Source: Desmodesmus armatus
Taxonomy: Eukaryota > Chlorophyta > Chlorophyceae > Sphaeropleales > Scenedesmaceae
DNA: 64,000 bases
Assembly (NCBI GenBank): GCA_007449985.2
Contig: VIIQ02000856.1
Span: 1-64,000, forward strand
Direction: 5' to 3'
Shown here: piece by piece, positions 38,811 through 49,469 of the stretch
How positions within the stretch are numbered: the stretch's first letter is position 1
How the letters are laid out: every line of letters starts with the position of its first letter
Position numbers and translations under genes: made by a program
The notes under the pieces: generated by a model
Told to the model about the DNA's origin: nothing
The model's database searches: none
Seen by the model: only the letters and a program-made list of their open reading frames with translations

Positions 38811-39845
38811 GGGCACTTCCAGCAGCACTGGGTCGTATCAAAGCAGTGCTTGGGTGGTAGGTGGTGGGAGCCTGTGGCGGCATCCTTGGTCGATGTTTGT
38901 CAGGGCTTAGGGGTGCAAAACTGCTGTCGCCAGCATCACCTACTGTAATGCTGTGTGGCACCGTGGTGAACAAGTTGGCAAAGATGTAGTGTGACAAACC
39001 AGGGTTGCACCTGATGTATAATGATTTTTGAAGTGGCCAGGCGGGGCATCACTGCTCTGCTATGCCTTTTCATACGACCATGACAAACGGGCAGGGGGTG
39101 CCTCGACTGGGTGACCACGGGTGTGTGGTATGGGGACGGATGTGCTGCCTTGTGGCAGGAACTGTGACGGTCTGCTTGCGCTGGTGTGCAACGTTGCCAC
39201 AAGATGAGCACTGCAGTTTGCCTACCCACTATACCAGTATGCAGCGCCTATGGCACAGTGCTACTGGCACTGCCTGCACTGTACAGCCTGTACAGTACAT
39301 GTGGCAGCAAACTCTTCAGCCCTTACTACACACACAGGACAGTCACATGAGGAGGAGACAAAGCGTGCAATTTAGTGCAGTCAAGAGTGCTGGGGGCGGT
39401 TGTAATTGACCCGACCCAACACATGATGCACCCCTGCTTGCAGGTAATCCTGTTAGGCTTGATGGGGCTGCTGGACTCGCAGCTTTGGACTGGACGCCTT
39501 CTATTGCACTGTGAGGTTGCTTTGTTAGGCTTTTGTTGCCTGGGGTGGCGGTGGGGGACCCCAGTGCTAGCTACACTGTGTTACCATCTTGTGTGTTCCC
39601 AGTGTCTCCACAGGAAATCACGCTACCTCCCCGGTTCCGGGCACTGTCTCACATGATGCACCCCAATTTCATGAATTTATCAGCTGGCTGCAGTCACTGA
39701 GTGCCAGCCTGGCCCAGCCCATTCTTGCAGCTGATGGGCTTACATCCCATTGTAAGCCGTGTCCAGGCTGCATGCAGACATAAATGGCTTGTTTTCAAAT
39801 GCACTTTCATCACCCGTTCTGTTTGCGGTCAGTACGATCCGGGCA
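38811..39845. other. Spacer between CS-cyclophilin and F-box genes
   Basis: About 1 kb without a recognisable gene. It must hold the CS-cyclophilin 3' untranslated region (polyadenylation-type signal at 38944) and the promoter of the F-box gene. The frame containing the F-box start is open back to about 39759 from a GTG, so a longer N-terminus through an upstream exon is possible. Confidence 0.5.
38944..38948 (+). terminator. Putative polyadenylation signal TGTAA for the CS-cyclophilin gene
   Basis: TGTAA occurs 134 nt after the TAG stop codon. This is the polyadenylation signal used by Chlamydomonas and related algae. The distance is plausible. Confidence 0.5.
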
Positions 39846-40721
39846 ATGGCAAACCCTGGACGTCCGATGTCCGATGCAAACTTGGCCAATATGCCAGAGC
39901 TACCGCAGGATTTTCTCTGCAAAAATATCCCCGGTGCACTTGTTCCTGTGCCTTTCAACATGTCTCTGAGCTTTGAGTTCCCCGACTTCAACAAGCAATG
40001 GCACGAAGCCGTGCAGCGTGATGACGGTGCAAACGAGCCTCCATGTGATTCTGAAGATGGTTGGCAGCATGATCTAGAGGAGCTGTCGGGTGACGAGGGC
40101 GAACAGCAGCAAGAGGAAGCTGACACAGCAGCAGATCATCAGCAGCATGTCCCCAGTGACAAGCAGCAGCGCACATCAGGTGCCAGTGCTGGGTCGCAGT
40201 ATGTTCCTGATGCAGTTCTGCTGCTGGTCGCTGACAAGCTGGGCCTGAGGGACGTGATGGCCCTGGCCTGCTGCTGTCGGTCCTTCCACGAGTCACTGCT
40301 GCTCAACAGTGGTGCCATGTGGGCGCAGCAGGAGAAGCAGCTGCTAGGTGAGAGTGGGGTAGTTTGGGAGGACTTACAATATCAGAGTTTCAACTCCCAG
40401 GAGGGGCTGAGTGGGTGCAGCCTGTCATGCATGAGGCACGTGCTGATGTGGCGGTGGTCAGGTGGTGGTGGTGGTGGTCAGGTAGATCAGAGGGGGGGGG
40501 GGGGGCTTGTGAGGGGCTGTGGGGGTGAGAATCGAGGATGGGGACTTGGTGTTAGTCAGCAGGCACTGTGGTGTCTGGTTTGCAGTTGTCCATTGGGGTG
40601 TTTGACAGCAGGATTTCTCTGGGAGGGTCAGCCTGTCTGCATGTATGCTCCCTGGAGGATCACCCCACCCCCCCCCATACTGATACAACTTTCCCACACA
40701 CCATCGTGCTGGTTCTGTTTT

Positions 40722-40771
<50 letters not shown>

Positions 40772-43069
40772 CTGCTGCTGCAGGTCATGGCTGGCCGTGG
40801 GCTCCCTTCAAGGGTGCCCAGCCGCTGCTGCTGCCACCCTCCCTGGGCACCACACCCCTGCTGCACCTCAAGACCACAGTCAGCACTAGCAAGGTGTGTG
40901 CTGACACATGACATGAACACTGGTGGCACCAGTCGTTGCGCGTCACCGCGGCACAGTCGAAATTCTATCAATAACTGCGGAGTGTCCACACACACATTAC
41001 CATCACACAACTATCCACAAACAGGACGGGAGTTAGGTGGGTGACGCTGCTTGTTGGCACACTCGGCTGGGGGGGAGGGGCGCTTTTGCTGCAACGCTTG
41101 GCGCCTCACTGCTGCTGCTGCTGCTGCCCTGCTGTTTGTTGTTTCTGCTCGGACCGTCCTCTCATATTCAGGTTGCGCTGCAGTACTTTGTGATGCGCAA
41201 GGGTTATGAGTTCATGCTGGCAGGGTTTGAGGCACTCTGGGCGGCACTGGAACACACCACAGCTACAGCAGCAGCCGCAGCTGCATCCGCCGCACCTGCC
41301 GCATCAGCATCATTGGCAGCGATGTCACCACCGGCAGCATCTCCTGCTGCAATTGATGCTACATCTGCACCACAAGCAGCAGCAGCAGCAGCCGGGGGAG
41401 ACGCAGCTGACTTGTATGCAGGACAGCAGCAGCCACTGCAGCAGCAGCAGCTGTGTGGTGCCGCGCTTGGTGGCCGTGCGCTGCAGCGTCTTGTTGACAA
41501 GCTGGCGCTGCACAGCTGGGAGCTGACCTACAGCGGCTACAGCACTGCCCTGGCAGCACGGTGCTACGAGCTGGCAAACACACTACGAACAACATGGCAG
41601 CAACAGCAGCAGCTGCATTTGCCTGCGCTGTTGCCGACAGCAGCTTGCAAAAATCCAGCAGCAGCAGCGGGAGCTGCCACACCTGCTGCTACACAAGGTG
41701 TGAGCAGCAGCAGTGGTGCAGCACACTCCCCTGCGGCCCCACCATCAGCAGCGGCGGTGCTGCCTGCTGCTGTTCTTGCTGACTGTGCTGGTGGCATCCT
41801 GCGTGAGATAGAGTCAGTGTCTGGTGGGCTGGGTGCTGGTGAGCTGCTGGCAGGAGAACCTGAGCTGCTGCTGGCAGCAACACGCAGGGGTGAGTATTCA
41901 TATCTGTACAAAGGTTGCATGCATCACCTGGACCCCTGAACTGATTTTGCTGCACGTGGCAGCGCAGCAAAAAATAATGTTGGTGGGCTGGCGGATGCTG
42001 TGGTGTTCACACACTGTTGTGCCACTGCATACTGCCCCGTGCCACCCGCCCCTCCTGCACGATCCGTCCTGTCTCTCGAGGTCCAGCACCCAGGTCCATG
42101 CATCACTAACCTCTGTCTTGGATTGCCATCATGTTCCGCAACGTCTGGCACCCTCCCTGGCGCGCCCTTTTCCTTATAAGATGTATCATCTCAAAACTGT
42201 GTCCCCTCACCCAGACTTTCCTGCATCACACCGATGCTCACCCATCCCCCTGCCGTGGCCCTTATCTTGTTTCCCTGCAGGTGCGCGCCCAGCCTCCGCC
42301 ATCTCCCTGTGGTCGTGTCTGCTGCCCCTGTGGGAGCGCTACAGGCGCTGGCTGGACCTGGTCACAGGGCGCTGTGGGCTGCTGGGGGCCAGGGTGGCAG
42401 CAGCAAGGCAGCTGGCTGAGCCCTCAGCCCGTGGCCCCCCTAATGCTGCGCTGCTGCCGCACCTGCGCAACAAGGGGCTGCTGCTGTTCAGGGGACACGT
42501 GCTGCTGGTATATGGACTCAGGAGACCCCTGCAGGTGGGTTTGGGGGGGGGTGAGGGGGAGGGTTGCATAGATGTGTGTGTTTTGGGGGGGGGGGAGCGG
42601 CTGGTGTGGGCCAGTCTGGTGCGGCAGTCTGGTTAGACAACAATGTCGTTATCATAAGCATGGTGACACGCATCATACTTTGCAAGCATGTTGGTCTATC
42701 CAGTGCTGTTGCCAACAGCACTCGGCGAGGATCTGAGCCTGAGGAGCCCTTCATTTAGCACAGACAGCATCACAGCATGGCTCCATCCCTGCTGTTACGT
42801 GTATTGCCATGTGCCATGTGCAGGAGGCGGCCTTGTGGTTGGCTGCAGCAGCGTCTGCTGATGCGTCCGCATGGCGTGATGGTGGTGGCTGCAGTGAGTC
42901 AGACCTTGACCTGCTGCTGCGGCTGCGCAAGCTGCTGACAGAGCTGGACGTTGCTGATGGTCAGGATGAGGATGCGGGGCAGCACACACACGCCAAGTTC
43001 AGGCGCTGCTTTGGGGCGCTGCTGACCAAGCAGCGGCGCAGCAGGTGCCTGCCTGCCAGCGCATGGTAG
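39846..43069 (+). CDS. F-box protein with cullin-N-like C-terminal half, about 609 aa
   Basis: Five exons: 39846-40347, 40784-40893, 41172-41889, 42281-42534, 42824-43069; 1830 nt, in phase. After an acidic Gln-rich stretch (residues 54-118), residues 119-160 form an F-box-like motif (VPDAVLLLVADKLGLRDVM, then ALACCCRSFHESLLLN), which in known proteins binds Skp1 in SCF ubiquitin ligases. The third exon begins VALQYFVMRKGYEFMLAGFE and then enters a long Ala/Gln-rich insert (about residues 230-300). The fourth exon (LLPLWERYRRWLDLV, LRNKGLLLFRGHVLL) has the spacing and residues of cullin N-terminal repeats, such as the LWENHKLMVRWLSR and VGLxxFRDxVY motifs; this resemblance is my inference and is weak. 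Intron 1 ends in a long CTG run. No substrate-binding repeat (LRR, kelch, WD40) is visible. The start Met at 39846 is the first ATG in the open frame. Confidence 0.65.
40724..40780 (+). repeat. Interrupted (CTG)n tract forming the end of F-box intron 1
   Basis: A run of CTG units, broken once by a GTG, ends directly in the CAG acceptor of exon 2 at 40784. The microsatellite itself supplies the 3' splice-site context. Confidence 0.95.
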
Positions 43070-43100
43070 CAGTGAATGGAGCTGAGAGTGTTCATTAGTG

Positions 43101-43105
43101 TGTAA
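43101..43105 (+). terminator. Putative polyadenylation signal TGTAA for the F-box gene
   Basis: TGTAA lies 32 nt after the TAG stop codon of the F-box gene. The motif matches the green-algal signal, but the distance is on the short side; a second TGTAA occurs near 43202. Confidence 0.45.
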
Positions 43106-43649
43106 CAGACCTCACATCGTGCTGGATGGTCAAACAAAGTGGTTGTGCCAGGCTGACTGCTTATATCAGGCTGGCAAAAAGGAGAATTGACTTGAGGTAG
43201 TGTGTAAAGTTGCTTGCTGCATGAATCCTAAGGCAGCACCTTGCAGTCAATCGCAGACATGGCATGCCCTTGCGCAGCTTGGTGCGGTCTGGGGCTAGGT
43301 TATGCAACAGCAGTACCGTTGGTGAATAGAAAGCTAATGCGGGCTGTGATCAAAGCACACTCATGCAGTAGTCATATCCATGCGTGTGGGGGGAAGGGGG
43401 GGGTGCGATCGGCAAATCCACACAACACCCCTGGCACCACCACCCTACGTTCTTCTATTGTTGCCTCAGACATGTTGGTAAGCAAAACGGCCCCATTAGC
43501 AACGGTTCCATCCAGTACAGACGTGTCACATGGAGCCACATGGAGCGGACACGCAGTCCGCGCCCGAGCACTGCCTTTACTTGCCGCATACTCCACAGCA
43601 AAAGCATGATATCATCTGGAGTTTTCCCAATGTAGTATGCTGGTTCACG

Positions 43650-43703
43650 TGGACCATTGGACGGGCCGACGACGCATGCATGGACCATTGGACGGGCCGA
43701 CGA
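43650..43703. repeat. Tandem 23-bp duplication, 31-bp period
   Basis: The 23-bp unit starting TGGACCATTGGACGGGCC occurs at 43650-43672 and again, identical, at 43681-43703. It lies upstream of the peroxidase start and could be a promoter element or merely a slippage product. Confidence 0.85.
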
Positions 43704-43924
43704 TTGCCGGTAACCTTGTTCATGCCAGTTCGTTGCTTGCAAGAACGCCACAGCAACAGAAAAAAGAAAACATAGGGTGGCACCTTGGGTCTTTATTGAT
43801 TTGGTCTTCCTGGTCAACCAAAAGGTCCAGTTTGCTGGCAGTTTCATCTCATCGATATTTCATCGCATCAGTCGCTGAAACCAACAAACCTGCACCGAAA
43901 GCAGGGGCATCAACACTGAGCTTC

Positions 43925-46900
43925 ATGAAAGACTCGAGGCGCGGTATGAGGACTTTCTTGGTCGTGGGGTTGTCAGCGCTGATGGTGCAGCTGGGCTGCT
44001 GCTATGTGGAGTTGCCTGCGTTGACCCCTTATGGCCCATCAGACTCCCCTCCTGTGACCAACTGGCTGCTCACACCTTCTCGTGCGGGTGCCAACGGCAT
44101 CCCAAGCCAACAGCGGGTTGCCTGGCAAAAAGTTGGTGAGCACTCTTTGCTGCAAAGTCCAACCAGTCCGACTGACTATGCTGTCTGAAGTGCATCCACG
44201 TAGCTAGGGACATGCCACGGCATCAGCATGGGCTGAAAGACAGAAAGAGGGGTGCTGCAACATGCTTTTTGAATGGGCCTTGGGCTGTAAGCCTCAGGAT
44301 GCTGATCATTCATTGCATTTGCTTGCCGCGAACCCTTCTCGCCCCCCAGGCTCCAAGCTGTGGACATTCCTGTCCAATCTAGACCATGACTTTGTGAATG
44401 CGGAGGGCCAGACAGTGCCACCCACCCTGAGCAGGAACCGTGTGTTTGGCCCCAGCGTGAGCTGTGGACGTATGGCCAGGATGTGGGTGAGGCCCTGCGC
44501 TCAGGCTGAGCAGCTGCCAGCTGTGCGGCATGTTTGATGCCTGGTACCATCATGTTGCAATGCAGTGTTGACTCAGTTGTGACAACAAGTGTGCGCCACA
44601 GTGTGACGCCTTGGGCATTTGTTGGGCAAATCCCACCACGGTGTTGTCGCGCCACTGCTGACCATCATTTGCTGAAAACAATAAGGTTGTGTGTGTGATG
44701 TATGTGCTGCTGCTGCTGCTGCTGCTGGCAACATTTGCTGCTGCTGCTACTACTGCTGCTGCTGCTGCTGCTGCTCCTGGCAATTTTTGCTGTTTGTCCG
44801 TCCGGCCGCCTTCTGCATGGAAAACCAGATGCGCATCGCTTTCCATGAGTAAGTTGCAGTGCCAAGTGTGGCAAACAAGCAGCAGCAGCAGCAAGCACGC
44901 ACTGCGTGAGCTCAACATTTGGATGGGTTTACTGGACTTACAATCGTGCAGGTGGCATTTGTCTGCAAGCCATAAAAATTGTAGTAGATGAAGCAACTGA
45001 CAGCTGAAGTGAAGGAGTGACATCAACTTTGCAACGCGCTGTCCCTGCTGCTGCAGCTGTGGCACCTTTGACGTTGGCAACACCGGGAGTGAAGGTGATA
45101 CAGGCCGGTCCAGCTTTGGCTGCAATGGCTCCCTGAGGAAGGAAGTGGGGCATGCCTGGGGGGACCCGGCTGCTTGTCAGACTGCCAGGAGCGGCGCATG
45201 GACTTGGAGACTGGAGAGTTCCTCGAGGAGGGCGCCTTTGACAGCCTGGTGGAAATGTGAGAGGTTTACTTTGGTTAGTTGGAAATGCCGCTAGTGTAGT
45301 GCTGGTAGTCATGCTGTCTGTCTTGTGAGGCACAGCTTCAACTTGGCTGCTAGGGGTGAAGCACAACCCTCAGCGGTTGCTGCATGTGACAATGTTGTCC
45401 AGCATCAAAAGTATTGTCTGATGTTAGGGGGCTCTGCAATGGCACAACCTTGGCATTGGTTCGAACAAGCCCACGAAGTCTTGTATGCCTGCGTCAGGTG
45501 ACACATGTGCACATGTGACATGTGCCACATGTACAGGGATCACATGAGCGATCACCCTGTACTGAGCCTGACTTAAACGCAACTGTCCATGTTGGGTGCA
45601 GCTATGGAGCCGAGAGGGTGGACTGGGCTCAAGACGCAGCGGCGCCCCGCTTTGAGAACATTGGATTCTCAAACAACCTGGTGGGTAACTTACCCAGGTT
45701 GAACAGGCTGAAGCACGATGCTACTGTGTCTGACAAGCAAACAGACTCTGGGCCAGCGTTGCCATTGGCCTTGTAGTATCACAATGTGCAATGTGCCCAT
45801 GCGATGCAAAGCGCCACAACGGCTTGTGTGTTGCCATCGCAGGCCTTCTTCTACCAGGTCCAGCTGGAGGCACAGGACGACCCTGAGGAGAAACACAGGC
45901 TGCCTGACCTGAGCTACGCTGACGTCATCGCGTGAGTGATGCCATAGCATCATGCTGTGATGTCACCACATGCATTTTGCGCTGTGGAAGGTGACTTACT
46001 CCCAACTGTATGCCACAGGCTTTGAGACCCGGTCCAATATCAGTTAGATTTCTGAGAATTGAACCCTGAACGCCTCTCTGAGGCTCCACTTTTGGTGCCA
46101 GGTCGACCAAGACTTGACATTGTCACACTGCTTGCTACTGGCCACCAGTCAGAATGGTCTTGATGTCAAGCTGTGGCAGTCAGTTGATCCCCTGACGCCA
46201 CGCTCTGCTGCTGCTGCCGCATGGTTGTCGCGCAGGTATGCCAGCAACCTTGCCGTGGCCAAGTGTGGAGGGCCTCACATTGAGTTCCAACCAGGGCGTG
46301 TGGACACAGCATTAGCAGACGCACCCTTCAGGCTGGGCCCACCAACTGCACCCCTGCGTATATCTGTGAGTAACAAATGAACTTTATTGTGTTTCAGGTA
46401 CACCGTCACACTATATCATACCAACTAGCAGCTGTGCAATTCCAGCCGTTTTTGGGGCTGTATGCTAACCGGCCTATCACTAGGCGTGATCCAGACCCTC
46501 TGCTGTGCAGCCACCTCAGACGTCTCAAGTTGTCAGAATCATTGCCCACCCGACTGCCCGGCAGTGGCAGCAGCTGCCAGTGAGCACTCCGAGTGCTTCA
46601 GTGAAGCTGCAGTTGTGCTGGATGCGGCAAGACTATGTACTGCCCAGCGGTGAAAGTATCCGCTTGTAACAACCCCCTCCCCGCCAAAAAACTATGCAGC
46701 TGCTAGGAAGGGCATAGTGTTTCCATCGTCCCAACCCTCAAAGAGCACTGTGTCAGCCTGTTTTTGGACAACAATGCACCATCAAAGGGCCACTGTTACA
46801 CATGCTGTTGCCGTAGGCCTCTTTCTTCTGGACCAATGGGGTGACTAACTATGGTGAGTTTGGACAAAGTCCCTGCAGCGACCCGTAACGGTTCAACCAT

Positions 46901-49469
46901 GGCATGGCTTGCTGACCACTTATGCAGCTTGAGTCATGCCATTGCATGCCATGCGGTGCGGCACCGACCATAAACCAATGAGCACCAGCCTGGTGCTCAT
47001 TGGCATCAGGGTGAAGCAGCTTCTGTCCGGACAGAAGATCCGGTCTGCTGTAGGGTCACTCAGTCTTGCTACTGTCCTTGTGTGTTTTGCAGACATGGTC
47101 AACCTGTTGGCTGCCCACTCAACGGCATGCTTCAGCATTGGCTGCCTGGACGCAACACCAAGGCTGTGAGTTTCTCGCAACTCCGTCCACTGTATCATAC
47201 AGTGTTGGTAACACTTTTCACGAGATCAGCATGAGTCAGCATGGCCAGTCTGCCATGGGCACCATGCACCGGCATACGCCCTTTGCTTGAGGCTGCACAG
47301 AATCGAATGGCATCTTTTCTGCCCATCTTGCCAACATTCTGGTGCAGTATAGCCCAGCCAGTTGACTGACTGAACTCCGAGTCACTCAGGCTGAACGGTT
47401 CTGAGAGGGGTATCTGCCAGACAGCTCTGAGGTTGCCTGCCTGGTGCCCCCATAGCACCAGCACACCCCCAGGTGATGCGTCACTGACGTGTGACACAAA
47501 GCTACATCTGTTCCCCCTCTTATCCTTGTGGCCAGGTTTGACGCTGAATGGGCAAAGCTGGTGGGGTCTATCAGCAGCGGCACCGATGAGCGCATCTGCA
47601 AGGTGAGATCACCAGGTGGGGGCTGCTTCAAAACAGGTGAACACTGCACCTAGGTGGTCACCAGGCCGGCCTGACTTGGCCCAAGTGCACTTAGAAGAAG
47701 TAGCCCAGCCAATGGCTACTTAGGCAGCCTGCAGTGCTTGGATGCTTCTATAGAAGCTAGCTAGCCGCTAGTACTCTTGCAGCACTGACTCATGATGCAG
47801 CCCTAAGTGATGCCCCACCATCGGCACTATCAAACACCAAGTTGCCGACGTGCCCTGCCCAGGGTAAGTTGCAAGCCTAAACCCTAACCCAGGTTTGCTG
47901 TGCGTTGATAACGCACCGGTTGGTTGTGCAGTTTGAGGCAAATGGCTTCCCAGGCAATCTGACAGGCCCGGTGTGCGTCCTGCCCAGTGACGCTGAGATG
48001 GCAGCACGATCCGACACACGCGATACCTGAACGCCATGACAACAAACGACAGCAAAGATGTGATTCAGGCAGCACACCTGAACCCTGCAAGCCCCTACAT
48101 CCCCATGACGGCATGCCCGAAGCTGCCAGGTGCGATGCTTCAAGCCATCATTCATACTATGACTGAGCCATTGATCCTTGCATTCTGCAGTGCTGGTGCA
48201 ACCAGTAGTGCGTCCGACGCATGATGATAATGGCAGTATCAGGCCAGCTCACCACCATGGAGCTTGCAGCAGCCTGCTGTAGTAGTACTATCTTCTGCTT
48301 TATTTGTTGAACCGTTCAACTGACTGAGTCAGTTGTGTATGCTATGGCATGCTTGCAGGGTCTACATGCGCTGCCAGGCCAGCTCAATGGGTTCCTTTCA
48401 GGGTGCTGCGCTCAGTCAACCTTTGCAACAGGTAGGCAACGCAACTTGCGTTCACTGTCGGACAGACAACAACCCTGTGTCCGAAACGGACAGTGTTGAA
48501 TTGCAGTACTGAGCAGGAGGGTTTTCCTGCATGGTTGATAGTCAGTGCAGAGCCCTGCCTGTGCCACAACTCAGTGTCACAATGTTTGCATGACATGAGC
48601 CTCACGATGCCACATTACCACATGCGGCATGTTATGCATGCTGCAGTATGTTGAACGCAACCCACCTGGGTGGAGACCGTCTCCAATTGAATTCTGTACT
48701 GTTGAGCATTCTCCGAAATATGTTTGCCCTGCGTTGCTCCCTCCCTCCCTCTCGCCTTGCCTGCTTGCCTGCTTGGCTACCTGCAGGGGTGATGTTGCGC
48801 CAGCTGGCAGCTGTGCAGCAGGGGCTCAGGGCAACCTGCACAATCTTATTGCAACCAGCTTCTTCAAGATGAGCAAGTGGTACCCCACCAACAGCAACGG
48901 GCAGGACGTGCGACACGCCAAGTGGGACATCCGCCCCCAGCCATGCCAGGTGCGGTTACTGCAGTCACTTGCCAAAGTGTGTTTGTTGCCAGCAGCACAC
49001 TACACCATCACAACTGCAGAGTGTTGTGATTGTAGGCCAGCAAGGTGTCTCTGCCAGAGTCAGTGTGCAGCTGCCGTCAGCACCATTGCTTGCAGCCTGC
49101 TGAGTCCTATTCAATGCCATGTCAGAGTAGCTAGCTAGCAGCCTGGCAGGCTCACCAGGTTCCGGGTTCAGCTGGAGCGACCCGCTAGTTACTAGTAGTG
49201 CAGCTCAGAAAGGCTTTGCAAGATGAAACTGCTGAGCTGCCCTGTTATTGCTGCTGCTTTTGTGTGTGCATCCCGGCATGGTCAAAGTGGGCAGCCCTAT
49301 GCTGCCCGAAGCTGCCTTCCTGCCCACACAGCCCAACTCTGTGTGCAGCTGCTGCCCTCAGGCCGCCCCTCAGGACTGGTACCATGAGGTGGCACCGGCA
49401 GCAGCGCCTACCCGCGCCATGGGCCCTGGCCTGCAGAGTGTGACAGTGGGCCCCTGGCTGACTGAGTGA
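43925..49469 (+). CDS. Secreted haem peroxidase (plant/fungal/bacterial superfamily), frame interrupted
   Basis: Proposed exons: 43925-44135, 44350-44486 (or to 44456), 44829-44848, 45057-45256, 45602-45680, 45843-45931, 46236-46365, 46817-46853, 47093-47165, 47536-47602, 47932-48129, 48359-48431, 48787-48949, and a last exon in about 49250-49469 that is not resolved. A hydrophobic signal peptide follows the start (FLVVGLSALMVQLGCCY). A 20-nt microexon carries the distal haem site (RIAFHD, with Arg and His), continued by CGTFDVGNTGSEG and GCNGSLRKE. PDLSYADVIAYASNLAVAKC and GGPHIEFQPGRVDT match class I peroxidases. DMVNLLAAHSTACFS holds the proximal His. Oxidation of small substrates by hydrogen peroxide outside the cell is the family-based guess. 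Two single-base gaps are needed to keep the frame: one in a GGGGGG run near 45155 and one near 48024. It may therefore be a real gene with assembly errors or a young pseudogene. Confidence 0.78.
44706..44775 (+). repeat. (CTG)n-rich tract in peroxidase intron 2
   Basis: Two CTG runs separated by a short GGCAACATTTG stretch and a CTACTA interruption lie upstream of the 20-nt microexon at 44829. They are pyrimidine-rich on the sense strand. Confidence 0.93.
45502..45562. repeat. Palindrome cluster in a peroxidase intron
   Basis: A perfect 16-bp palindrome CACATGTGCACATGTG (45502-45517) is followed by a further ACATGTG/CCACATGT pair and then a hairpin with 8-bp arms GTACAGGG (45531-45538) and CCCTGTAC (45555-45562). 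All lie in the intron between 45256 and 45602. Function is unknown. Confidence 0.85.

Larger units (their letters stand above)
43070..43924. other. Spacer between F-box and peroxidase genes
   Basis: This 855-bp spacer holds the F-box 3' untranslated region and the peroxidase promoter. A 130-codon open frame lies on the minus strand (43455-43847), but I recognise nothing in it and see no splice or codon evidence that it is real. It contains the short tandem duplication at 43650-43703. Confidence 0.5.

Noticed and set aside
43455..43847. Minus-strand open frame of 130 codons as a small gene or transposon fragment
   Set aside because: No recognisable transposase, reverse transcriptase or other motif, no terminal repeats, and it overlaps a promoter-position tandem repeat.
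47877..47895. Second telomere-like site (CCTAAACCCTAACCC)
   Set aside because: Only about two units, within a peroxidase intron; too short to separate from chance in sequence rich in such words.
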